Of a stretch of 64,000 nt of DNA, positions 1 to 11,742 are shown one piece after another. Position numbers and translations under genes: made by a program. Numbering within the stretch: the stretch's first letter is position 1; the number at the start of each line of letters is the position of its first letter. The notes beneath the pieces were generated by a model, which ran no database searches, was not told the origin of the DNA, and saw only the letters and a program-made list of their open reading frames with translations. Source of the stretch: Madurella fahalii (taxonomy: Eukaryota > Ascomycota > Sordariomycetes > Sordariales); NCBI GenBank assembly GCA_029876055.1, contig CM056876.1, positions 186,001 through 250,000 on the forward strand, written 5' to 3'.

Positions 1-1602
1 TTGTTTGTGAGAGCCATGTGAAATGGTTACAAACAAATCTTCGCAGGAACTCTCGTGTTCTCTGCCATAATTCCGGTAGTCGACATGATCAAGGGTAAGA
101 GCTCTCCGTCCCCACCTCATACTATTCTCTTTTGCCCACGCTATCCGTCGCACAGAGTCACTTTAGTAATAGAGCGGATATTTAGAAACAACATTGGGCA
201 GATATACACTTTTCTCCCTTGAAAGAACGCTCATAGAATCGTGTGTTTGGTATAATGAATTCGTGTTAAGGGCAGCTACGTTTAGGCCCTGAGCATAGAG
301 GGATAATTAAACGCAGCCATGGAGATGAAAAGGGGCTACTCTGTGTGATGATTCGAGTCCCTCTACACGTTTACATTGCTACTGCTGATGGTTTCCAACA
401 GAGGTACATACACGCTCCTGATGGCTCTGTTGGGGTATTATATCTTAGCCGCTGTTGGGGCGCATGACATGCTATCATCCCGGACATCCATGGCATAACC
501 GAGGGCTGAGCTGGGTTTCATTCTGACGCGGTGGATTTAGGGTGGGGGATAATCGGGTACGGGATATAGATAAACTTCCGACCGTGCATGGCAGCAAAGA
601 ATGGGCGCTAAGGAAGAGCAAAGTCGCGGACATCGCCAACAGCAAGGCCAAGGCACGCACTATATACCCTTTCTCGCTTTGCCAATCATGTCACGTACTT
701 CCCTTTACGACAACATCGAAAGGTCGAACCTTGGCCCCCTCACCCCGTTTCACCCGGCACTGCAACCGGCACTAGCACAACAGCGTGGCTCCGAAATTGG
801 GCTTGGGCAACCGGCAGTTTTTCAACTGCCCCAGGGATTACCTTGCAAGTGTCATAATTTAACCCTGTCCTAGATATAGGTTAATCCACCCCCACACCCC
901 GGCATTTTGGAAGCGAAGCGGCTGGCTACAAAACGGGAGCTGGTGGTTGTGACCAGGGCCGCTAGCTGCTCCATGATCAAGTGATGGCCGGACGCGTCTC
1001 CTTTTTCATTGCGATGAAGTCACTGATGTGGAGCTCTACGAGGAGCGCCTGTAGGTGTACGGCATACTGTTTGCCGATATGTCCCTTAACTCGCGGTGAG
1101 AAAGTAACAAGTGATGGAGGAGGCCGTGTGCCACCGACGCATTTGTCTATCGACTATTTTCAGGTAGGATTTTATATAGGGTCGGAGTCAGAACTCGAAA
1201 GGCGCGATTACCTGTTTTGAACTTGTAAATCTATACTGCGCCAACTGCCGAATATCATGGCAGCTATGAGGTCTCGGGCCCTGGTCAGCCTAAGCGTGAT
1301 CGACCACCCAAAGTCGGGACTGGGTGGCGGATTCAACCTGAGCAATCTGGGGCTTTGCGCTAGACATTGGCGCCTTGTAAAGTGTGTTTATACCCGGACG
1401 GATTTAATAACAAAAAGCCACCAATACCTGAGAGCGACATGGCGTGCGCATCTTGGTTCTGTCCGGCGGAATATATAAAAACATGGCAGCCGCTTCGTGT
1501 CCAAGTGCCACCAGTACGGGGCTTGCGATCCTTGCTGGATACACAATCACATACCGGGCGAGAAACACCTCGTTGCGAGTTCCTACCTGACCATCGCCTA
1601 CT
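1..1602. other. Intergenic, left edge of window
   Basis: No gene is recognised here. Open frames are all under 100 codons and none shows a family motif. The last 130 bases form the promoter of the DUF1996 gene and include a TATA box. A gene running in from outside the window cannot be excluded for the first few hundred bases. Confidence 0.5.
1472..1480 (+). promoter_or_regulatory. TATA box of the DUF1996 gene
   Basis: TATATAAAA lies about 125 bases upstream of the ATG at 1603, a normal spacing for a fungal core promoter. The call rests on sequence and position only. Confidence 0.45.
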
Positions 1603-2568
1603 ATGCGTAACTTCGTGGCTGCAGTGGCCCTGGCGGGCGCCGTCACGGCATACACCGACATCCGCCACAAGCGATACATGATCAAGAATATTGACCCTAT
1701 TGTTCTCCCCGGCCAGTACAAGTCTCATATGCACTCTTTCTTCGGCTCCGACGCGGTGACCAAGGATTTGCCGACGACCAAGGACTTGCAGCAAGGTTGC
1801 GCGTCTGGCGAGAATCCGAATGACCTGTCCGTCTACTGTAAGTTCATGTTGACCCTTCTCCTGTCCGAAGGCTTACACGTTCCAGGGATCCCGACCCTTT
1901 ACTATGTTCGAGGTCCGAACGACTATGTCGAGGTCAACCCCGGCATGTTCAGCACCTACTACGAGAACATCGACAAGGCCGAGATTCCGTATCCCCAAGA
2001 CTTCTTTGCCGTCGCCGGCAACGCCTCGGCCAAGAGCCAGAACGACGTCGACGAGAGGACCACGGGCATCACTTGGTGGTGCGAGAACGGCCCAGAGGAT
2101 CGGCAGAACCGTAACCGGGCGCTCATGCCGCAGGTGACGTGCAGTGGCAACATCCAGGTCATCCTGCGCTTCCCCGACTGCGTCAACACGGCCGACATCA
2201 AAGACTACACGTATGCGGCGGCCAACGGCGGGCGCTGCCCTTCCAACATGAAGCGCATCCCGCAGCTGCGCTTCTCGGTTCGCTACAACGTTCGGTCGCT
2301 CATCCCGCAGGGCTGGCGCGGCACGCCGCCGCTCAAGCTCGCGTGCGGCGAGGTCGGGGAGGGGTACTGCTTCCACGGCGACTTCATCAACGGCTGGTTC
2401 GACGACGCGCAGCAGAACCTGCTCAAGGCAACGAGCCGGAACACCTGGATGCGGATCGACGGCGCGCGCGGCCAGGGCAAGGCTGGCAGCCAGTGCACAC
2501 CTAAGGACGCGGAACCGGAGAATGGGACGAGCGACTATTTCAAGAGCCTCGAGATGATGGCCCACTAA
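1603..2568 (+). CDS. Secreted DUF1996 domain protein
   Basis: Two exons, 1603-1837 and 1886-2568, give 305 residues. The first 16 residues (MRNFVAAVALAGAVTA) form a signal peptide, so the product should be secreted. The mature chain has the DUF1996 hallmarks: an early HMHSFFG segment that follows IDPIVLPGQY, ITWWCENG mid-protein, and Cys-rich stretches around CSGN and CVNTADIKDY. The family is widespread in ascomycetes and has no settled biochemical activity. The 48-nt intron is a multiple of three and contains no stop, so the unspliced frame stays open and would add 16 residues. Splicing is preferred because it restores the continuous segment DLSVYWIPTLYYV. The protein is shorter than members that carry a C-terminal WSC domain; none is present here. 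Confidence 0.88.
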   Translation: MRNFVAAVALAGAVTAYTDIRHKRYMIKNIDPIVLPGQYKSHMHSFFGSDAVTKDLPTTKDLQQGCASGENPNDLSVYCKFMLTLLLSEGLHVPGIPTLYYVRGPNDYVEVNPGMFSTYYENIDKAEIPYPQDFFAVAGNASAKSQNDVDERTTGITWWCENGPEDRQNRNRALMPQVTCSGNIQVILRFPDCVNTADIKDYTYAAANGGRCPSNMKRIPQLRFSVRYNVRSLIPQGWRGTPPLKLACGEVGEGYCFHGDFINGWFDDAQQNLLKATSRNTWMRIDGARGQGKAGSQCTPKDAEPENGTSDYFKSLEMMAH

Positions 2569-2897
2569 ATTCCTCGAAGAGAGATGCTTAGGCGTTGGTG
2601 TGGGTGGTATTGGAACGGCGCCCGGGCGTAACGGTCGCGGATTGGCGGGGAGGATTGGAAACGCCAGGATGGCCGCCTGGGAAGGATTGGTGTCAGGTGT
2701 CAGGTGACATGTGGTTGTGTGGCATTCCGCAGACCTTATATTTTAGCGTCCGGTACTTTGTGACAACCCCCGCCACCCTCCTCTCCTTGATTGTGATTCC
2801 CAAGTGCTCTCTTCTTGCTACATCTTATCCCACGAACCTTCGTTGCTGTGGATAGTACAAGCACGGTAGTTTAGGCATCTACCTAAGGTATCTAGCC
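2569..2897. other. Short intergenic region
   Basis: This is the 3' flank of the DUF1996 gene and the 5' flank of the next small gene, both on the plus strand. I see no motif or repeat. Confidence 0.5.
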
Positions 2898-3422
2898 ATG
2901 AGTCAACCGGCTTCCCACGAGACTACCGCAGGCACGTCTCCGGCCAAGCGCACCCGCGAGGAGGAGATCGCCCGCATGACCAAGCATGCCGAGGAGGTCC
3001 AGAAGAGATTTCCCGATGCAGATTTGAAGCTCGACCAGAAGTGGTGGGTGCCGAGTATCGATTTGGGCTTCCGGCTTCAAGTAAGTGAAGACCAGTGATG
3101 GTTCCGCGGCACCTCCGACCCCCTGCTTAATTATCTATGGCCTAATCCGCCTCGGCTGCAGGAGTCGCTCGACCAGGAAACACACGCAAAAGTGTCGGCC
3201 TGTGTGGAAAAGATGACAGCAGCCAAATTCTCCGCCGGGTCGGTAGCCGAAGCGCGAGCGGAACTGAAGACAATCCTCGCCGCCTATCCGGACATATTAC
3301 TGGACGTAGAATCCATGCTATTTCCGAATGAGGAGGTTTGGGCCAAGTTCAATGAGTATCTCGAGTCGGAAGCGGCGGCGGGGAGAAACCACTTGCCGAG
3401 TTGCGCAGTCGCGCCGAAGTAG
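2898..3422 (+). CDS. Small hypothetical protein, two exons
   Basis: Exons 2898-3080 and 3162-3422, separated by an 81-nt intron with GTAAGT donor and CTGCAG acceptor, give 147 residues. The start is the first ATG, in the context GCCATGA. The N-terminus is polar and charged, with KRTREEEIARMTKHAEEV predicted helical. The C-terminal half is a helical acidic segment ending near NEYLESEAAAG. There is no signal peptide, membrane span or cysteine pattern. The stretch AAYPDILLDVESMLFP faintly recalls a PAH-type helix pair, but this is too weak to assign. The intron contains an in-frame stop soon after the donor, so retention would give a 66-residue product. I do not recognise the family. Confidence 0.6.
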
Positions 3423-3796
3423 TGGGATGGGTACACATACCTTAAGGATGCGTACGTGCACGCGGGCATGATGGGGCATTCAGCTGAGCGGCTAGGCATC
3501 GAGAATGGAAGACATGGATTATTTGGACCCTCTCAAGCAATGTTAATCAAGCGATTGCAGCCCTGGGAAAATCCCGAAGTAGCGAGACCAGAAATCCATT
3601 CCAGCGCATCGCTGCATCTGGCCGGGGCGGGGCTGAGCACAATTCCAGACACCGGGCTGCGGAGCGCCCCGCATCGCACGACGCTGGCAGGCACCAGCAG
3701 GACTCGGAAATGATCAACCCCTTCAGGGCTCTCAGCAACTGTTATTTCTTCCTGTACTGGGCACAACCCCTCGATACTTGTATCCAAAGTTTCCAA
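3423..3796. other. Intergenic region before the F-box pseudogene
   Basis: The frame of the F-box gene stays open upstream to 3710 but reads as non-family sequence, so the start was placed at 3797. Nothing else is seen. Confidence 0.45.
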
Positions 3797-4976
3797 ATGG
3801 CCATCCATGACCTGCCCGTCGAGGTGCTCACCGACATTCTCGCTTCGGTCAGCTCCCTGTCTGACCTGCGAGCACTGGTGACCACTTCGCAGCACATCTA
3901 CTCCGTGTTTCAACGTAATAAGGCTGCGCTCATCTACCTAGTTCTCTCGACCGAGCTCGGCCCGGTCTCCAGCGACGCACTTGCTTTTTCCCACATGGAC
4001 CATCTCAATGCATTGTCGTCATCATACTACAAGCAAGTGGAAGACGCCGTGCTTATGTACGGCGGGTATCTCGCCGGCCGGAAACAACCATCCCGGTGGG
4101 AGGTCTCGATCGACTATGTGCTGCTAGATCATACCGTACAGTGGCCTACTGGGCAAATTTCTATGTTGACTCCATTCTCTCGCTGCTTCAGCGGGAAATC
4201 CAACCAACCTGCCCGGCAAGCACATCTCTGACATCGCCGCCGAGCAGTGCCGAGCGCCTGCGCGTCATCCGGGCCATGTACCGCATGTGAATGGCCTTCT
4301 ATCTCTGGGGCGGCCCTGAGTTGGGGCCACGGCGACCATATACTGTGTCCGATGTCGATTACCACCATTATCAACTGATGGGACTCTGGGAACATAGGAG
4401 CTACACCAGGTCATGTCGGTTGCTGCCTTCCTAAGGCGGCTCCGCCGGTATTTTCACATGACTCACATCGACAGACCTCGTCAGTCGTGGCAGGATATCG
4501 TGGATGGACCCAACTCGACCGAGCTTAGTCCCCTCATGAGTGTTATTGAAACAGTGCGAGCAGCTGAGGAGGCCGTGTGGCAAGAATCACTGCTCAAGTC
4601 ATCGGGACTTGAGTTCAGCGCTAGACTGGTGGGAGATTGGAAAGGGTTCAATACTCGGTGGCCTGAAACCGCTGCTCACTCTTACCGGATGGCAACCTTC
4701 CCCCACGAACGGTACGGTTATCCGGCAGGCCTCCGCTTCGACGGCGACGGCGTCACGGCCGTGCCCCTCGCCTGGGTTGACGCATTCGATGGTCAATACA
4801 CATATGATTTTATTGGAAGACAATTCGCTATATGGGAGGCCGGTAGATTGCCCGAACGCGTACTATGGCGCCGCTTGGGTTTTGTTATGTGGGACGCGAC
4901 GCGGATCGCTGCGTTGAAGAAGTCTCCCTCCTTGTCACATTATACAACGGGTTGGGCGAGCTTGTCGACGCAGTGA
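3797..4976 (+). pseudogene. Decayed F-box-like protein gene
   Basis: The first frame, from ATG 3797, begins MAIHDLPVEVLTDILASV and continues through LSDLRALVTTSQHIYSVF, a classic N-terminal F-box. Family-like sequence then changes frame near 4125-4140 (SIDYVLLDH passes to RTVAYWANFYVDSILSLL). It meets an in-frame TGA at 4288-4290 between AMYRM and MAFYLWG, and changes frame again near 4395-4410, where GLWEHRS continues as HQVMSVAAFLRRL. The last frame ends at 4976. Two frameshifts plus one nonsense codon in one continuous similarity indicate a pseudogene. F-box proteins recruit substrates to SCF ubiquitin ligases; large lineage-specific sets with many broken copies are normal in these fungi. 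The TGA could come from CGA by a C-to-T change. Splicing around the lesions is not excluded, but I found no convincing introns at these points. Confidence 0.65.
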
Positions 4977-5688
4977 GTTGGGGGAAACTGTCCCGGGAAA
5001 CAGGGTCCCTCTGTTCAGAGGACGCTCCTGGGGCTGGAACTTGCCGGGGGTCCATTTTTCTTTAGGCACCATAAGTAAGGCCGTCCTGGCCCTTGCTCTT
5101 AGACTGAACAATCGAATCATCACTCTTTTCCACACTTGTTGCAAGCTCAATTGACGGGACTTTCTTTCCGTGCAAAATAGGTAGCCTCCTCTGACCAAAG
5201 GGAGTTCTATCTGTACATGTTTTTCTGATCTCGTTTCGGCGATAGGAGTCTAATTTGTTGTTGGTATCGCCTGGCCAATCCTGTCCATCTTGTCTTTCTG
5301 GCATTTGGCCGTTTTCGCCCCCTCCTTTGTTTTGATGGACAGATAGATGTAAGTGTGTGTTTTGCATCATTTCAGCAGCCCACTGGAGATTCGTAGCACG
5401 CCCACTAATTAAGCTATAATAGACTTTTTTGCTCTGCTAGAGTGAAATATCAGTTCAGCATCGCCCCAGACTTGGCGCCCAATCCCTTGTCTATCGCAAC
5501 AGGTTTTGAACGTCATTTCGAGCTACAATTTAATTGCAGTTTCTACCGTCACTCTACGACATCAACTGGCCGCCTAGTCTCCATAAAATGCTACCGGTGC
5601 TGCCTCAGTCCATTAGAAAATGCCCTATGACCTTGACTTCGAGACAAACCCTTGAAAATCCGCCTGGTGAGCTCACAAGATTGTTCTT
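4977..5688. other. Intergenic, convergent 3' ends
   Basis: This lies between the F-box pseudogene (+) and the FAD monooxygenase (-), so both neighbours end into it. The pseudogene may extend a little further in a shifted frame (to about 5065). I see no supported gene or repeat. Confidence 0.45.
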
Positions 5689-7333
5689 TCAACGCCAGTT
5701 CCCGGGCCCGAGGTCGACGGGTTTCCCATTCCTGACGTCTTCTAGAATCTGCTCGATGCTCCAGGGCTTATACTTGTATCCCGGGGGGTAGTTGGGCGGG
5801 ACGCTGTCGTCCTCTTCCAGTGGCACACCCTTCTTCATACTCTCGACCACGCGATCATAGACCTCATATGCGTATTCTTCAGGGTCGTGGCACCATATCC
5901 ACATGGGTAGCTTGGGCTGGGCCAGCCGGGGATCGACCTTGACTTTGTCCCAATCAGTGTCCTGTAGCAGCTCGGCATTGCTGAACCCGATCTTCTGTGC
6001 GCAAGAGTTGCGGATGAAGCGCATGCGGACATGTGCACGGACTGATTGAGGAATGTTTTCTCGGCCACCGATCTGGAGACATGATGCCAACGAGATGGCG
6101 TCCTCGATGGCCTGCGTCGCCCCATTGCCGGAGGCCGGAAGAAAAGAGTGAGCCGCATCACCAATGTTGACCACACGGCCACCCGGAGATGCCCATTTTG
6201 GCTGCGGATTCCGCCAAAACAGCTCGAAGTTGACAATAGTGTTGGGTGGTGTCACCTTCACCAGGCTCTTGAAGATGAGCGCCCACGGATGCGGCCCAAC
6301 TCCCTTGTCAATGTTCTGCAGCACTTCCTCGGCGTTGATAGTATTGCTCCACGACTCCTTCTCCGACCCGGTAACCTGGTTTTGTTAGCGTAAGTGCCAC
6401 AAAGATGCCGGCATTTCTTACATCATGGTTCATAATCCAAATAATCGTATCTTCCCGGGTTAGAGTGAGAGCGTACGTGCCTGGGCTGTTGGTAATGATA
6501 CATCAGCGGATCGATCCCTGTGCCATGCCACAGGAGGATGAAGATTTACCCGAGCCAAGTGCGAATGATCGGTTCGTTGCCCGTCTTTCCCTTCTGCATC
6601 TTGAAAAAGTCCTTGACCTCGGGGTCCTTGTCGAGATGATGGATTGGAAATGCAGCGCGCCACATGGCTCTGCCGGACTTCATGGCCCGCACTTGACCTC
6701 CGACAAGCTTTTGGCTCTTGGATCCCACGCCATCGGCAGCGATCACAACATCCGCCTCAAATTTCTCTCCAGCGTCTGTCTCCACCCATGCCTTGCCCTT
6801 GTTTTCATCCTCAAAGTAGTCGACTACCTTCTTGCCGAACAGGATGGGGACGCCCAGCTTTTCCACCTGACGTATGTACATCTTGTACACGAGGGGTCGC
6901 ATCTGGAAGGTTCCCGGTGGCGTATCGGGGTCTAATCCTTCGTCCCGCAGGCGCTGTGACACCAAGAGGGCCGGGACCATCCGGGTTCCATCGTGTTTGA
7001 ACGTCTCGATCCAACAGTTGTGCAAAGAGATCCTATCGTACTCGGCGGCAAGCTCAGGCCAGTGCTTGAAGAATCGTGTTGCCGACAAACCCATAAAGTA
7101 CATGTCACCTTAGCCGGTATGTTAGTTGGCAACTTCGAGGTGGCGGGCACCGGGTCCGAACCTGCGGTGTTGATGTTGCTATTCTTTTCAAGTACGCGCA
7201 CATTGTGCCCTTTCCGCACACACTCGATTGCTGCGGTCAACCCCGCAAGACCCGTGCCGACGATCAGGACATCGATGCCACTACTTGGGTAGGAACCCAC
7301 GGGCTTGGCGTCTTTGTGGTCTGCGTAGGACAT
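5689..7333 (-). CDS. FAD-dependent aromatic monooxygenase (salicylate hydroxylase-like)
   Basis: Four exons on the minus strand, 7333-7162, 7108-6550, 6485-6422 and 6375-5689, give 493 residues. Group A flavin monooxygenase motifs are all present: the dinucleotide-binding GTGLAG at residues 26-31, the DG motif in VVIAADGVGSKS, and the GD motif NIGDAAHSFLP with GDAAH at 337-341. Such enzymes use NAD(P)H and O2 to hydroxylate or decarboxylate aromatic rings in the cytosol. There is no signal peptide or membrane span. The ATG at 7333 was chosen; an upstream in-frame ATG at 7402 would add 23 residues with no family similarity. The third exon is only 64 nt. The gene is divergent from the P450 across 1.4 kb, which fits a shared tailoring role. 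Confidence 0.88.
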
Positions 7334-8771
7334 TGTGCCAAAATACAGTCGGTTTCGCCATTCCAAGTAAGAAAAAGTGTTAACAGGAAGAAAAGACATC
7401 ACAAGCGCATTATATGCCTGGAATTATCCCCGGACCCGATCACACCGGTATCTTAGTCTTGAAGTTCTAGCCTCCTAACTCGATGTAACCGGCCGCCTAG
7501 TTGAACAAAGATACGCGTCACTGCTCAGTTGTCTCGAACGGATACAATCTTACCGTACTGTCGGGATTGTAATGGGCTGGCCGGTGGCTGCGTCCGCATG
7601 CAACCGTCAAACGACCGGTTCGGGTTGGGGTCATCACCATGGCCGTTAACACGCGCGTTCCGTGGCTCGCATGTGGTCGAGAACCGCCCATTGGAGAGCC
7701 TCCTGGGAGTTCCCGGTACGATGTTCAACTTCCGATGTCATCCGACCTTTTCCGTATTGAGTTCAACATGGTCGCGGGATGCAGGCCGCACTGTGTCTCA
7801 GGCACCAGCCCTCGGGCGTGAATCCCGTCGGCGCTTAAGCTCTTTTCAAGTGTCTCAAAGGGCGACGGTGCGTACTATCGCTGCACGGCTCAGACTGCAG
7901 TCACTTAGTAGTCGCCGACGGCATGCACCCAAGCTCTCTCCGGCAGTATTGCAGCTCTTGACATTGGCGGTCGCACTATCCTACTATACGTTCAGGAGTT
8001 CAAGGTTGAGACTCTCGGCTACGAAAGGAGCAATCAGGGATTCTCTGACGTGTTACCGAAAAAAATGGGCGCCGGAGAGTCGGAATTCAAAGGCCACGAA
8101 GAAGGCTCGTGATAATACATCATGATACCAAAGCCCCCCGGGAGACAAGCATCAGTGCGCGGCAGGCTAGCGATGCTTAGCTCTTTTGACAGGCGACTAC
8201 AGATGCGGCGCTAAATTGGTGCATTGTGAAAAAATAACAGGTGCCTTAGCCAAGCGTCAGGAGGTTAAGGAGTATGTCAGCCTCTCAATAAGCAAACCAT
8301 GGTAGCTTCAAGACAGGGGTATATAGATTCTGCGAAAGCTGACCAATCGATCGTTACTGGCCGCGTACGCGTTCCCCTTCAACATCGTGACTCGGCATCT
8401 CAGTACGTAAACTTTGTTCAATCATGTCAGTACCTATCTTGACTGGGATGCTCGTGTTCGCTTCCCGGCTCATCTCGTGGAATGTTATGGCCATGTTTGG
8501 GACTCGGAGGGAGGCCGGGCAACATGAGACGCCAGCGCCGCCTTGATGCACAAGAATCCACTTTTTCATGGATAATTCAGGAAAAGAGGAGAGTGGGGGC
8601 GATGTCGCAGAAAATCTACTGCGCTTGTCGTTGCCAGGGGAGAAAGGAAGCATTAAAGTGCTTGCTCGAATTAGAACTTTTCTCTCTGCCTCTTTACTAT
8701 CCACGGCCTAGCCCAAGGTTACCTACAACCGCACTCCTCACTGGGTATCGCTGGCTCGATACGTAGCTAAC
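7334..8771. other. Divergent promoter region between monooxygenase and P450
   Basis: This 1.4-kb stretch separates the starts of two oppositely oriented oxidative genes and should hold both promoters. A 198-codon frame at 7529-8125 (+) has no family motif and the composition of non-coding sequence, so it is not called. Confidence 0.5.
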
Positions 8772-9937
8772 ATGCACCCAATAATCCTATGGCTGTTAGG
8801 GGCCGTTATTGGTAGCGCTGCCATAACCCACTTCATTGGGACGTTTCGCCGATTAAATGATCCCAACGGACCACCAGGACCAACACTGATCCCCTATATC
8901 GGCCGTGTCCATGACCTACCAATCCAGTTCATGTGGCTCAAGTTCAAAGAATGGGCGGATGCCTATGGATCAGGCGGGTTTTACAGGACTGAGATGCTGG
9001 GGACCAAGTTCCTGATCATCACAAACGAGACGATCGCCGAAGACCTGCTGGTCAGGCGGGCCAGGTATAACTCTGACCGGCCACAGGTCCAGTCCCTGTT
9101 CGACTCGAAGAGCTCATGCGGTTCCATGGAGTATCTTCCCCTGATGGGCAGAAATGGTGGGTGCTACCGAGAGGGAAGTCTTTCGTCGCCCCGCTCACGC
9201 AATGGCAGAATACTGGGCTCGTCAACGCAAACTCACCCACGCCTACCTCACGGAAGCAACCGGCGCCCGCTACTACGGCGTCATGTATTTCGAATCCAAG
9301 CGATGGTTGGCTAGGCTGATAAAGCATCCTGAGAGCTTCCAAAACTCACTCGAGGACATGTCGTCCAAGATCATGTGCCAGCTGACGTGGGATGATCCAT
9401 CTGTCAGTGAGGCGTTGACCAAGAGCGCTTGGGGACTTCTCACCCAAATGTCCCCTGCCGGGCCCATCACCAACGTCCTAACACCACTATGGCACCTTCC
9501 TTACTATCTCAATCCGTGGAAGATGGCAGAACGCAAGCGACATGATGAACAGCAGGCCTGGTGGATGGAACGGCTGCTTGCATCGAGGGAGAGGCTGCGC
9601 AGGGGGGAGCTGCGGCATTGCTGGACGAGGCAGTTCTTGGAGAAAACCGCCTTGAAGACGTCGATCTCGGGTGATTACGAAGCTTCCTGTGTCCTTGGCA
9701 TGCTGGCGCTCGTTGGGATCTTCACCGTTGCCGGGCCGCTGTCGTACTGGCTGGTCGCAATGGTGCATCACCCGGAATGGCAGGAGGCGGTGCAGCGCGA
9801 GGTTGACGAGATGTGTGAAGGCCGGCTTCCGTCACTTGAAGACGCATCGAAGCTACCGATACTCCGCGCCTGTATCAAGGAGACCATGAGGTGGAAGCCC
9901 AACGTGCCTACAGGTAGGCAGCGAGACAGTTTCTTCC

Positions 9938-9969
<32 letters not shown>

Positions 9970-10649
9970 GCCCTCCCTGACCGCATCTCAGGAGTCGCGC
10001 ACGAAGCCGAAATTGACGACGTGTACAACGGATGCTTCATCCCAAAGGGGACTCGTCTGCTACCCCTGGACTGGTAAGCCATACCGCCAACCAACATCAT
10101 TATCCCACGCTGACCCTCCTTAGGGCGTTCCTTCGTAATCCAAAAAAGTATCCCGATCCTGAGAGCTTTCGCCCTGAGCGGTGGCTCGAGCCCGGATGGC
10201 CAACTTACCAGGAGCCGCTGACTCACTACCCCACAATTAAGGGGATGACATCCTTTGGCTGGGGTCAGCGCCAATGCTTGGGGCAAGCGGTAACACAGGA
10301 CGAGCTCATCGTGGCGTGCGGTGCGCTGACTTGGTGCTTCAACCTCAAGCGCAAGCGGGATCCAGTTACCGGTAATGAGATGCCGGTGCCCCTCGACAAA
10401 TGCAACTCGCTGCTTATCATCAAGCCGGACCCGTTCCAAATGGAGTTTGAGCCGAGGAGTGAGGACCGTCGGCGGGAAGCGCTTCGGCTGTGGGAGGAGG
10501 CCGAGTCCAAGGACCGAAGTGAGAGAGCCGAGTTCCTACGGGCCGCGCAGATGGCGAGGATGCCCAAGATCGAAATAGTCATGCCGCCTCGATGTAGTCC
10601 TTTGACTACAAGTATGGTGGAGGAGACGCAGAGGATTGTCAGTATCTAG
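8772..10649 (+). CDS. Cytochrome P450 (O-methylsterigmatocystin oxidoreductase-like)
   Basis: Four exons, 8772-9156, 9209-9913, 9992-10073 and 10124-10649, give 565 residues. An N-terminal membrane anchor (MHPIILWLLGAVIGSAAITH) precedes the Pro-rich hinge PNGPPGP, as in ER-bound class II P450s. The helix-K ExxR motif is ETMR at 353-356. The haem loop FGWGQRQCLG holds the proximal Cys, about residue 442. Overall layout resembles fungal P450s annotated as O-methylsterigmatocystin oxidoreductase, so an oxidative step on an aromatic or polyketide-like substrate is plausible; the true substrate is unknown. About 60 residues beyond the usual C-terminus form a charged helical tail (EALRLWEEAESKD). 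Intron 2 contains a 27-base T run. A cytochrome P450 reductase partner is required and is not in this window. Confidence 0.9.
9941..9967 (+). repeat. T27 homopolymer in P450 intron 2
   Basis: Twenty-seven consecutive T lie between donor 9914 and acceptor 9991, acting as an oversized polypyrimidine tract. Length is likely to vary between isolates or to be misread. Confidence 0.9.
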
Positions 10650-11742
10650 ACTTGTGTCAACGTGAAGCCAGCATGATTTGGGCGTACCTTTGGGACCGGG
10701 TTGAGCTTTTTTGTCGCTTCAGTTGCTACATGTACATTAGAGTACATCATTTCAATTTAGGGATGGCCGCACAAAATGAATGGAAAATGCTGCCGGCATG
10801 TTGAGATGCTGTGAAAGCCCTGAATTGTCTATTACCGACGAACTTGAAGTAGGGACGGTGCTATTATGTTGTGGACTACATCAAAGAGCCGCGGCGGCGG
10901 ATATCGCAGCGCCCTCTGTACAGAACCCTTTGGCTAAGTGCCCCTGAGCTTGTCCGGTGTGAAGCATGACCTCAATGTTGGCAACGATAACGATCCGTCG
11001 AAGGACCGGTATCTTGGCACTTCGCAAGAAGTTTGGAGGTCTCATAGAGAGCCGTTCTCAGGACCATCACGCTTGCGTCTCGGCTCGTACAAAACCAGTA
11101 TCCGAGTATCCACAGTTGGACAGGGCATTTGAGCAAAGGGCGGCAGCGTTCACAAGCACCACTCATCCCGGGCGCAGCCCAGGAGCTACGGCGGCCGCCA
11201 GCATTAATGCGCCGCGGCTGGAGCGGACGGGGTCGGTAACCACCGACTCGCTCCACAAGTTACGGCTAGCTGCAGCTGGGGATCCCGGTGTCCATGCGAA
11301 CAGATGGATCTCAGATCAAGTTCGATGCGTGTGCTCTTCTAAATCCAATACAAACGCCGAAATTACCCGGTCCTCAATTTGAAGGCTTGAACGCCATGCA
11401 CCTAGGCTCGGCCGATGACGAAGCGTTATGAAGGTCTGCGATGGCGTTGGCGCTCCGTCATGGCCAAGAGACTGACGGAACAGAAGGGCGACGAACAACG
11501 TCCGACACTTGGCATTATTAACTCTCATGGGCACACTATGTTGCCAAAGATCACAAGGAAGCAGACTTCATGATAGCTGTAAGCGAGGATGCAACACCAA
11601 CGGCGATTTTCCTCTCGTCCACCCTAATATCCCCTGTTATCACCGGCCAGCCAAAACCTTTCCTCCAAAGCAGTACCATCGCTTTACCTTTGTCTCATTA
11701 TACCCAAGTAGCCACGCCATCCAAGACAACGATAGCACCACC
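10650..11742. other. Intergenic region, P450 to DUF1772
   Basis: No gene is supported. The frame at 10966-11382 (138 codons) shows no family feature. The right part is the DUF1772 promoter. Confidence 0.45.

Noticed and set aside
7529..8125. 198-codon open frame on the plus strand between the monooxygenase and P450 genes
   Set aside because: No domain, signal or family motif. Its Ser/Arg-rich composition fits GC-rich non-coding DNA, and one or so frames of this length are expected by chance in 64 kb.
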